Position numbers and translations under genes: made by a program
Assembly (NCBI GenBank): GCA_947176565.1
Contig: CAMWRC010000096.1
Coordinates: 1 to 5,715 of the forward strand
Source of the DNA: an uncultured Ruminococcus sp.
GTDB lineage: Bacteria > Bacillota > Clostridia > Oscillospirales > Ruminococcaceae
DNA length: 5,715 bases
Direction of reading: 5' to 3'
Shown: positions 1 to 4,856 of the stretch, in pieces
Position numbering within the stretch: the stretch's first letter is position 1
Layout: every line of letters starts with the position of its first letter
The notes under the pieces: generated by a model
What the model saw: the letters and a program-made list of their open reading frames with translations, nothing else
The model's database searches: none
Told to the model about the DNA's origin: nothing

Positions 1-558
1 ATATTCAAGTATCTCTAAAATACAGTCATCTATTTTTCCGTTATTTTCAAAACGCCGGTCTATTCCGGCTTTTTTAATATTTTCTTCAGAAAAATCTTCA
101 GAATCCGCTATAAATCGCCGACACATCTCCGTATATTTAGGTTTGCTTTCCATACGTTCACGCTCTATAGCACGAATAAGACGTATATCATCAGCAGTTT
201 CTATATAAACCGGTACAAGTTCTTTGCCGTATCTACCAAGTAGTTTTAAATACGATTCAAGCGTTCCAATTCCTATATAATCATGTTCTGAATCTATGCT
301 TCCCTCAGCTGTGAAGTACGCCCACTTGCCGTAAACCGTATCATATATCCGCGCTTCAATCACTTTTCCGGCAGAGTTCATTTGCTGAAAATTCTCAAAA
401 TCTGTGAAATTATATTCTCTTCCCTGTATTTCATTTTCACGCATCGGTCTGGTAGTATACAGCACAATTGGCTTGAAATCCAGATTTTTTATCAATTCTT
501 TGTATATTGTATCCTTGCCCGATGAACTTTTTCCCATTATATAAAATATTCTCCTCAT
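1..558 (-). CDS. Guanylate-kinase-like P-loop nucleotide kinase, C-terminus cut by window edge
   Basis: Reading leftward from an ATG at 558-556, the frame stays open for 186 codons to the window edge, so the stop is missing. Residues 9-17 (GKSSSGKDT) form a P-loop. Residues 35-51 (TTRPMR, E43, G46, Y49, F51) match the GMP-binding signature TTRxxRxxExxGxxYxF of guanylate kinases, and E68 plus Y76-G77 fit the second GMP-contact segment. True guanylate kinases have an EIDVQGA-like segment around residue 97. Here it reads IGIGTLES, and the P-loop has D16 instead of G or S. It is therefore probably a paralogue rather than the essential Gmk, and its substrate is not certain. The family is usually about 190-200 residues, so only a few residues are likely missing. 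The SD AGGTGA sits 5 nt before the ATG. It is divergently transcribed from the flavodiiron operon and unrelated to it in function as far as I can see. Confidence 0.85.
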   Translation of the reverse strand, partial: MRRIFYIMGKSSSGKDTIYKELIKNLDFKPIVLYTTRPMRENEIQGREYNFTDFENFQQMNSAGKVIEARIYDTVYGKWAYFTAEGSIDSEHDYIGIGTLESYLKLLGRYGKELVPVYIETADDIRLIRAIERERMESKPKYTEMCRRFIADSEDFSEENIKKAGIDRRFENNGKIDDCILEILEY

Positions 559-583
559 ATCTGTCACCTGCTTTCCAATATCA

Positions 584-612
584 ATTCTAACATATATATT
601 TTCAATTGTCAA
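584..612 (-). promoter_or_regulatory. Near-consensus sigma-A promoter of the guanylate-kinase-like gene
   Basis: On the minus strand there is a perfect -35 TTGACA (612-607), a 17-nt spacer, and a -10 TAGAAT (589-584) preceded by TG one base upstream (extended -10). Transcription would start near 577, giving a leader of about 20 nt that contains the SD AGGTGA before the ATG at 558. The match to consensus suggests strong constitutive transcription unless it is repressed. The parS palindrome starts 22 bp upstream of the -35. Confidence 0.8.
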
Positions 613-633
613 TATATTCTAAATATGTTCGTT

Positions 634-649
634 TGTTCCACGTGGAACA
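634..649. other. parS: parS centromere site (ParB-binding palindrome)
   Basis: TGTTCCACGTGGAACA is a perfect 16-bp palindrome with a CACGTG core. It fits the bacterial parS consensus TGTTnCACGTGnAACA bound by ParB/Spo0J. The CCCGGG-centred site bound by Noc is different. The site lies in the divergent promoter region, not in a gene, about 3.3 kb from the nearer end of parB in the same window. ParB would load here as a CTP-dependent clamp and slide outward over the neighbouring genes. I found no second copy in the window. Identity as parS is strongly supported by the exact palindrome plus the linked parA and parB. Confidence 0.92.
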
Positions 650-719
650 CTTCCGGCATTCTGCATAGTTTATCTTACGATTTTTGTGCTGATTGACGGT
701 ATTAATTTCAGGAAAATTG

Positions 720-728
720 TGCTATAAT
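720..728 (+). promoter_or_regulatory. Extended -10 promoter of the flavodiiron operon
   Basis: TGCTATAAT is a TG-N plus perfect TATAAT, i.e. an extended -10. No good -35 exists at 16-18 nt spacing. A TTGACG at 693-698 lies 24 nt upstream of the -10, too far for a standard promoter. The start of transcription would be near 735, giving a leader of about 50 nt. The weak -35 could mean the promoter needs an activator or is only moderately active. Confidence 0.65.
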
Positions 729-735
729 ATATTCA

Positions 736-749
736 GTGCATAACTGCAC
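736..749. promoter_or_regulatory. Small inverted repeat at the predicted transcription start (candidate operator)
   Basis: GTGCA-TAAC-TGCAC is a perfect 5-bp inverted repeat with a 4-nt centre. It begins 7 bp after the -10, so it overlaps the predicted start site. That is a position where a repressor would block the flavodiiron operon, or the repeat could make a short 5' hairpin in the mRNA. It does not match a regulator site that I recognise, and such short repeats occur by chance. Confidence 0.25.
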
Positions 750-784
750 GGAAAATACATAATAATAAGTGAGGAATGTTTATC

Positions 785-1942
785 ATGAAAAAAATTACCA
801 ACGATATTTTCTACATCGGTGTAAATGACCATGATGTGGATCTTTTTGAGGGTCAGTATGATGTTCCAAATGGTATGGCTTATAATTCCTATGCCATCGT
901 TGACGAGAAAATCGCTGTTATGGACACTGTGGACATAAACTTCGGCAGCCAGTGGCTTGATAATCTCCGTGAAGTTCTTGGCGACCGCTCACCAGATTAT
1001 CTTGTCGTTCAGCATATGGAACCTGACCATTCTGCCTGCATCAACAAGTTTATAAAAGAATTTCCAGATGTAACTGTTGTCGGAAATGCTAAAACCTTTG
1101 CTATGATTGCCGCTTTCTTTTCGGAACTCACCATTACAAACAAACTGACAGTCAAAGATGGAGATTCCCTTAATCTCGGCTCTCATACACTTACATTCGT
1201 TACAGCTCCTATGGTTCACTGGCCGGAAGTTATGGTTACCTATGATTCCACAGATAAAGTTCTTTTCTCTGCTGACGGTTTTGGTAAATTCGGCGCACTC
1301 GATGTAGAAGAAGACTGGGCTTGTGAAGCTCGCCGCTATTACTTCGGAATTGTCGGAAAATACGGCGCGCAGGTTCAGGCCCTCCTCAAAAAAGCCTCCG
1401 GTCTTGATATTCAGACTATCTGTCCGCTTCACGGTCCGATTCTTACAGAGAATCTCAGCTATTATCTCAATCTCTATAATATCTGGTCAAGCTATGGTGT
1501 TGAATCCGAGGGCGTTTTCATTGCATATACTTCAGTGTACGGCAATACCAAAAAGGCCGCGGAGATTCTTAAAGATAAACTCCTCGAACTTGGCTGCCCC
1601 AAAGTCGCAATCGCTGACCTCGCCCGTGAAGATATGGCTGAATCAGTTGAGGACGGTTTCCGATATGGCAAACTTGTTCTTGCTTCTCCGACATATAATG
1701 GAGAACTGTTCCCATTCATGTCCCAGTATGTGGACTGGCTCGTTGAACGGAACTATCAGAACCGTACTATCGGAATCATCGAAAATGGTTCATGGGCTGC
1801 AACCGCTGCCAAATGCATAAAGGCTAAATTTGAAAAATCTAAAAATATCAGCTGGACTCAGACTACTGTTTCAATCAAATCCGCTGTTAAATCCGAAAAT
1901 ATTGCACAGATTGCCGCTTTAGCCGAAGAATTGATGAAATAA
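785..1942 (+). CDS. fprA: Flavodiiron protein (FprA family A-type flavoprotein)
   Basis: Cytoplasmic flavodiiron protein that reduces O2 to water (or NO to N2O) at a non-haem diiron site, with electrons passing through FMN. The N-terminal metallo-beta-lactamase-like domain (about 1-240) shows all expected iron ligands: H77-x-E79-x-D81-H82, H145 (VHWPE), D164 (SADGFG) and H216 (PLHGP). The C-terminal flavodoxin domain (about 243-385) has FMN-binding segments TSVYGNT (249-255), ASPTYNG (300-306) and ENGSW (333-337). At 385 residues it is the minimal class A form, with no fused rubredoxin or NAD(P)H-reductase domain, so a separate electron donor is needed; none is encoded in the window. An in-frame ATG at 776 directly abuts the SD (TGAGGA, 770-775), so I chose the ATG at 785, 9 nt downstream. 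It is the first gene of a four-gene operon. Family assignment is very secure; whether O2 or NO is the physiological substrate cannot be read from the sequence. Confidence 0.96.
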   Translation: MKKITNDIFYIGVNDHDVDLFEGQYDVPNGMAYNSYAIVDEKIAVMDTVDINFGSQWLDNLREVLGDRSPDYLVVQHMEPDHSACINKFIKEFPDVTVVGNAKTFAMIAAFFSELTITNKLTVKDGDSLNLGSHTLTFVTAPMVHWPEVMVTYDSTDKVLFSADGFGKFGALDVEEDWACEARRYYFGIVGKYGAQVQALLKKASGLDIQTICPLHGPILTENLSYYLNLYNIWSSYGVESEGVFIAYTSVYGNTKKAAEILKDKLLELGCPKVAIADLAREDMAESVEDGFRYGKLVLASPTYNGELFPFMSQYVDWLVERNYQNRTIGIIENGSWAATAAKCIKAKFEKSKNISWTQTTVSIKSAVKSENIAQIAALAEELMK

Positions 1943-1956
1943 TAAATCAGTGAAAT

Positions 1957-1966
1957 AAGGAAGTGA
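1957..1966 (+). promoter_or_regulatory. Ribosome binding site of the FTR-like gene, placed for an ATA start
   Basis: AAGGAAGTGA matches the 16S anti-SD complement AAGGAGGTGA at 9 of 10 positions. It overlaps the annotated GTG start at 1963, so it cannot serve that codon with normal spacing. Measured from AGGAAG (1958-1963), the codon 8 nt downstream is ATA at 1972. See the finding on this start. Confidence 0.6.
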
Positions 1967-2169
1967 TTTCTATAAAGGTAATCCTGAATCCCGATGAAAA
2001 TATCGTTGCAAGACTTAAAGAAGGTCTTGAACGCAAAGACGGTTATTGTCCCTGCAAAATCGCTAAAATTCCTGAAAACAAGTGTATGTGTAAGGAATTT
2101 CGTGAACAGATTGCCGACCCTGATTTTGAAGGCTTCTGCCACTGTATGCTGTACTATAAGGAGAAATAA
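1963..2169 (+). CDS. Ferredoxin:thioredoxin reductase catalytic-subunit-like protein
   Basis: A 68-residue protein (65 if it starts at the ATA codon 1972) resembling the catalytic beta chain of ferredoxin:thioredoxin reductase. That enzyme uses a 4Fe-4S cluster and an adjacent redox-active disulfide to pass electrons from ferredoxin to thioredoxin. Six cysteines occur as three C-x-C pairs: C29-P-C31, C41-M-C43 and C59-H-C61, the last followed by MLYYK, as in the family's CHCMLY signature. The spacing (9 then 15 residues between pairs) is roughly the reverse of the plant enzyme (16 then 8), a pattern I recall from short bacterial members. No variable (alpha) subunit is nearby. The gene begins 20 nt after fprA, and its last codons carry the SD (AAGGAG, 2158-2163) of the thioredoxin gene, whose ATG comes 1 nt after this stop. 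That tight coupling supports thioredoxin as the partner. GTG 1963 is the only canonical start near the N-terminus, but its SD spacing is poor. Confidence 0.88.
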   Translation: MISIKVILNPDENIVARLKEGLERKDGYCPCKIAKIPENKCMCKEFREQIADPDFEGFCHCMLYYKEK

Positions 2170-2170
2170 T

Positions 2171-2485
2171 ATGGCTGAAATTACTATTACCAAAGAAAAT
2201 TTTGATGAGGAAGTACGGAATTACAAGGGAATCGTACTCCTCGATTTATGGGCTGGTTGGTGTGGTCCATGTATGATGCTTTCTCCGGCAGTTTCTGAAA
2301 TTGCCGAAGAATATAACGGAAAAGTAAAAGTCGGTAAGATAAATGTGGACGAACAGCCGGAACTTGCCGCTGCATTCCGCTGTGAAAGCATTCCTCTGCT
2401 CGTTGTTGTCAAAAATGGCGCAATTCATAATATGTCCGTCGGATACCGCGAAAAATCTGATATAATTAAAATGCTGGATTTGTAA
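2171..2485 (+). CDS. trxA: Thioredoxin
   Basis: A 104-residue single-domain thioredoxin, the usual family length, acting in the cytoplasm as a dithiol-disulfide reductase. The active site is W30-C31-G32-P33-C34 in the context LDLWAGWCGPC, with buried D25, and the cis-proline is P75 (SIP). Two small departures from typical sequences are visible: cis-Pro is followed by LLVVVKNG rather than the common TLLLFKNG, and an extra cysteine, C71, lies four residues before cis-Pro, near the active-site face. The start is secure: SD AAGGAG (2158-2163) with a 7-nt spacer to ATG. The SD lies inside the FTR-like gene, so the two are probably translationally coupled. The context suggests it is reduced by the FTR-like protein from ferredoxin, rather than by an NADPH thioredoxin reductase; no trxB is present in the window. 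Possible targets include peroxiredoxins or other oxygen-damaged proteins, which is inference only. Confidence 0.95.
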   Translation: MAEITITKENFDEEVRNYKGIVLLDLWAGWCGPCMMLSPAVSEIAEEYNGKVKVGKINVDEQPELAAAFRCESIPLLVVVKNGAIHNMSVGYREKSDIIKMLDL

Positions 2486-2510
2486 TAATCCTGACAGAAA
2501 TATGTTTAAA

Positions 2511-2553
2511 CCTCTCTGGTTCAGCAAATACTAACTGGGGAGGTGATTTTTTT
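2511..2553 (+). terminator. Hairpin plus T-run after trxA that also buries the next gene's SD (attenuator-like)
   Basis: CCTCTCTGGTT (2511-2521) pairs with AACTGGGGAGG (2533-2543) over 11 pairs, three of them G-U, around an 11-nt loop. TGA and then a seven-T run (2547-2553) follow. The G-U pairs exist only in the rightward transcript, so the element acts on that strand. It looks like a rho-independent terminator with a 3-nt gap before the T-run, but the right arm is also the SD (GGGGAGG) of the 31-residue ORF, and its TTG start lies in the T-run. It may reduce both read-through and translation of that ORF. Function is inferred from pairing done by hand. Confidence 0.5.
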
Positions 2554-2647
2554 GATTGGTTTTATTTTGGGAAGCATGGTTGGCGGTACTGTCGGTGCTG
2601 CTACTATGTGTATTTGCGTAGTTGCCAGAGAATCTGATAAAAAATAA
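2552..2647 (+). CDS. 31-residue single-helix membrane peptide, DUF3789-like
   Basis: A short ORF starting at TTG 2552, with a near-perfect SD GGGGAGGTGA (2537-2546) placed 5-8 nt upstream. The product is a glycine-rich hydrophobic stretch (about residues 2-24, IGFILGSMVGGTVGAA then TMCICVVA) followed by a polar, charged tail ARESDKK. This would form one membrane-spanning helix. The pattern GxMxGGxxGxxxMCxCxVAxE is what I remember for the tiny DUF3789 proteins of Clostridia and their phages, whose function is unknown. No signal cleavage site is visible. It is the last ORF of the flavodiiron operon, 66 nt after trxA. Its TAA shares its last base with the terminator stem. The strong SD and family resemblance argue it is real; a link to redox defence is only suggested by position. 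Confidence 0.72.
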   Translation: MIGFILGSMVGGTVGAATMCICVVARESDKK

Positions 2648-2690
2648 GAGCTTGTGTCCGATAAAAATCTACACAAGCTCTGTGATTTTT
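2647..2690. terminator. Bidirectional rho-independent terminator between the converging operons
   Basis: AGAGCTTGTGT (2647-2657) and ACACAAGCTCT (2671-2681) form a perfect 11-bp stem with a 13-nt loop. Rightward transcripts then run into GTGATTTTTATTTC. Leftward transcripts leave the stem into TATTTTTTATC (reading down from 2646), so both directions have a T-tract. It ends the flavodiiron operon and the parA-parB-serS operon. The serS stop (2691-2689) lies in the rightward T-tract, and the last base of the 31-residue ORF stop is in the stem. Confidence 0.9.
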
Positions 2691-3978
2691 ATTTCTCTGG
2701 TACTGAAATTACGTCCTTGCGCATATATGGTCTGAGTGCCTCGGGGATTCTGATACTTCCGTCCTCATTGAGATTGTTTTCAAGGAAAGCTATCAGCATT
2801 CTCGGAGGCGCAACAACTGTGTTATTCAAAGTATGAGCAAAATAATTCCTCTTGTCGCTGCCTTTGACTCTGATTTTCAGACGTCTTGCCTGTGCATCGC
2901 CAAGATTTGAACAGCTTCCGACTTCAAAATATTTCTTCTGACGCGGTGACCATGCTTCAACATCAATGCTTTTTACTTTAAGGTCTGCCAAATCGCCTGA
3001 ACAACATTCAAGTGTACGCACTGGTATATCGAGAGTGCGGAAAAATTCAACAGTATAGCTGTAAAGTTTATGGAACCATTCCTTACTTTCTTCCGGTTTG
3101 CAGACAACAACCATTTCCTGTTTTTCAAACTGGTGAATCCGATATACTCCGCGTTCTTCAAGACCATGTGCGCCGACTTCTTTCCGGAAACACGGCGAAT
3201 AGCTGGTGAGTGTTTTCGGAAGCTCACTTTCAGGAATAATTGTATCAATAAATTTACCAATCATTGAATGTTCAGACGTACCGATTAAATATAAATCTTC
3301 ACCCTCGATTTTGTACATCATACTGTCCATTTCAGCAAAGCTCATAACGCCTGTAACAACACTGCTTCTTATCATGAACGGCGGAATATAATATGTGAAT
3401 CCCTTGTCAATCATGAAATCACGCGCATATGAAAGTATACATGACTGGAGCTGTGCAATATCTCCGCAGAGATAATAAAATCCCTCGCCGCTTGTTCTGC
3501 CCGCAGAATCCTTGTCCAGTCCGTTGAGCTTTTTCATAATTTCAGCATGATATGGTACTTCAAAATCTGGAACAAAAGGTTCACCAAAACGCTCAACCTC
3601 GACATTCTCTTTGTCATCTCTGCCAATCGGCACGCTTTCATCAATTATATTCGGAATTACAAGCATAATCTTGCGGACTTCCTCTTCAAGCTCCGCTTCG
3701 AGCTTTTCAAGTTCCGGAAGTCTGGTTTTAATTGTGGCAACTTCCGCCATTATTTTTTCTGCTTCTTCATGCTGTCCGTTTCTTTTGAGTTCACCTATTT
3801 TGCTGCTGATAGCATTCCGTCTGCTTCTGAGTTCGTCGCCCTCTGCCTTTGCTTTTCTTGACTGCTCGTCCAGTTCAATTACCTTATCAACAAGTTCAAG
3901 CTTTTTATCCTGAAATTTCTTTCTGATATTTTCCTTCACAATTTCAGGATTTTCTCTGAGAAATTTAATATCAATCAT
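2689..3978 (-). CDS. serS: Seryl-tRNA synthetase
   Basis: Cytoplasmic class II aminoacyl-tRNA synthetase that charges tRNA-Ser with serine via seryl-adenylate. At 429 residues it has the family's normal length. Residues about 27-105 are charged, heptad-like helices, matching the N-terminal coiled-coil arm that grips the long variable arm of tRNA-Ser. The catalytic core shows the serine-binding T234-S235-E236 (LIGTSEH), motif 2 around 263-288 (CFRKE through RIHQFEKQE), the FEVGSCSNLGDAQARR segment (351-366) and motif 3 with R393 (385-401). Motif 3 reads NNTVVAPPRMLIAFLEN, unlike the common NGSGLAVGRTLxAxLEN, so it belongs to a divergent SerRS branch. ATG at 3978 has SD AAGGAG (3992-3987), 8 nt upstream. 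It starts 14 nt after the parB stop, which lies against the SD, so it is probably co-transcribed with parAB. It ends at the bidirectional terminator. Confidence 0.96.
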   Translation of the reverse strand: MIDIKFLRENPEIVKENIRKKFQDKKLELVDKVIELDEQSRKAKAEGDELRSRRNAISSKIGELKRNGQHEEAEKIMAEVATIKTRLPELEKLEAELEEEVRKIMLVIPNIIDESVPIGRDDKENVEVERFGEPFVPDFEVPYHAEIMKKLNGLDKDSAGRTSGEGFYYLCGDIAQLQSCILSYARDFMIDKGFTYYIPPFMIRSSVVTGVMSFAEMDSMMYKIEGEDLYLIGTSEHSMIGKFIDTIIPESELPKTLTSYSPCFRKEVGAHGLEERGVYRIHQFEKQEMVVVCKPEESKEWFHKLYSYTVEFFRTLDIPVRTLECCSGDLADLKVKSIDVEAWSPRQKKYFEVGSCSNLGDAQARRLKIRVKGSDKRNYFAHTLNNTVVAPPRMLIAFLENNLNEDGSIRIPEALRPYMRKDVISVPEK

Positions 3979-3992
3979 TTTTCTTACTCCTT

Positions 3993-4856
3993 TTATTCAG
4001 ATTCTGCTGTAAGCTTTTCAGCAATTGCAGCTAAATCTTCCTTATCATAAAATTCCAGTATCAGCGCACCTTTATTTTTAGAAAAATCAACCTTTACTTT
4101 TCTGCCAAGACGTTCTTTAAGTGAAATTTCCATCTCAATAAAATAATTATCAATCTTATTATGTGCCGCTGCTTTTTCGGAAATATCTTCATCAGCAAGA
4201 CCGATTACATATTTTTCAAGCTGACGTACAGTCATTCCGCCATCTGCCGCCCTTGCCGCAGTATGCTGAAGCTTTATCGGGTCGTTGATTCTGAGAAGTA
4301 CCTTTGCATGACCTACAGTCAAATCGCCGTCTTTCAGCATTACAAGTATATCCTGCGGAAGCGTCAGAATGCGAATCATATTTGCAATCGCAGAACGTGA
4401 TTTCCCGACCATTTTTCCGACCTGTTCCTGAGTCATGCCGTATTCTGATATAAGTTCTTCATATCCTTCGGCTTCCTCAACAGGATTAAGATTTTCACGC
4501 TGAAGATTTTCGATTATTGCAATTTGCATTGTTTCGGAATCTGTAAGCTCCTTTATCTGAACCGGAACTTCATCAAGTCCGAGCATTCTGGCTGCACGCC
4601 AGCGTCTTTCACCTGCAACTATCTGATAGTTTCCGGTATCAAGAGGACGCACAAGTATAGGCTGTAATATTCCATGTTCACGTATTGAATCGGCAAGAGC
4701 TGAAATACCCTCAATACTGAAATTTTTTCGTGGCTGACTGTGGTTCGGCTCAATCTCAGATGTACGCAGTGTGGATTTAACCTGAACATCTCCTGAATTA
4801 TCGCTGAAAAGTGAATCAAGTCCCGAACCTAATCCTCCAAATCCCATACCATTCAC
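3993..4856 (-). CDS. parB: Chromosome-partitioning protein ParB (Spo0J), CTP-dependent DNA clamp
   Basis: Binds parS, loads as a CTP-fuelled sliding clamp and recruits SMC and ParA for chromosome segregation. Order of domains: an N-terminal GLGSGLDSLF motif (8-17) typical of the ParA-stimulating tail; the ParB/CTPase domain with ADSIREHGILQP (55-66), GERRWRAA (82-89) and ENLQRENLNP (116-125); a helix-turn-helix (142-163, MTQEQVGKMVGKSRSAIANMI); and a C-terminal dimerisation region to 287. The segment after the HTH reads LTVGHAKVLL. A glycine before HA is the ParB state, whereas Noc paralogues have arginine (ERHAR), so I call ParB and not Noc. This agrees with the CACGTG parS at 634-649. The GTG at 4856 overlaps the parA TGA by 4 nt but has only 2 nt to its AAAGG. 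ATG at 4847 (11 nt from AAAGG) is an equally good start and would remove three residues. The downstream neighbour is serS. Confidence 0.96.
   Translation of the reverse strand: MNGMGFGGLGSGLDSLFSDNSGDVQVKSTLRTSEIEPNHSQPRKNFSIEGISALADSIREHGILQPILVRPLDTGNYQIVAGERRWRAARMLGLDEVPVQIKELTDSETMQIAIIENLQRENLNPVEEAEGYEELISEYGMTQEQVGKMVGKSRSAIANMIRILTLPQDILVMLKDGDLTVGHAKVLLRINDPIKLQHTAARAADGGMTVRQLEKYVIGLADEDISEKAAAHNKIDNYFIEMEISLKERLGRKVKVDFSKNKGALILEFYDKEDLAAIAEKLTAESE

Noticed and set aside
684..723. TTGTGCT direct repeat (684-690 and 717-723) as a regulator-binding pair
   Set aside because: Seven bases repeated once in AT-rich DNA, with one copy overlapping the -10, is weak. There is no symmetry and no known site match.
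693..728. TTGACG as the -35 of the fprA promoter
   Set aside because: The spacing to the TATAAT is 24 nt, well outside the usual 16-18 nt.
776..784. Upstream ATG giving a three-residue longer flavodiiron protein
   Set aside because: It directly abuts the SD (770-775), leaving no spacer. The ATG at 785 has a normal 9-nt spacing and gives the usual N-terminus.
989..1432. 147-codon open frame on the minus strand inside fprA
   Set aside because: It lies wholly within the secure flavodiiron gene, shows no recognisable motif, and has no supporting promoter or family resemblance.
1323..1820. 165-codon open frame in another plus frame inside fprA
   Set aside because: It is antisense-like in composition (rich in R, S, L), overlaps the diiron and flavodoxin domains, and starts mid-gene.
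1994..2485. Longer thioredoxin reading back to 1994
   Set aside because: The extra N-terminal residues are an out-of-frame reading of the FTR-like gene. The ATG at 2171 has an ideal SD and gives standard thioredoxin length.
3611..3913. Serine-rich 100-codon frame antisense to serS
   Set aside because: It mirrors the charged coiled-coil arm of SerRS on the other strand; serine-rich antisense frames are a common by-product of glutamate and lysine codons.
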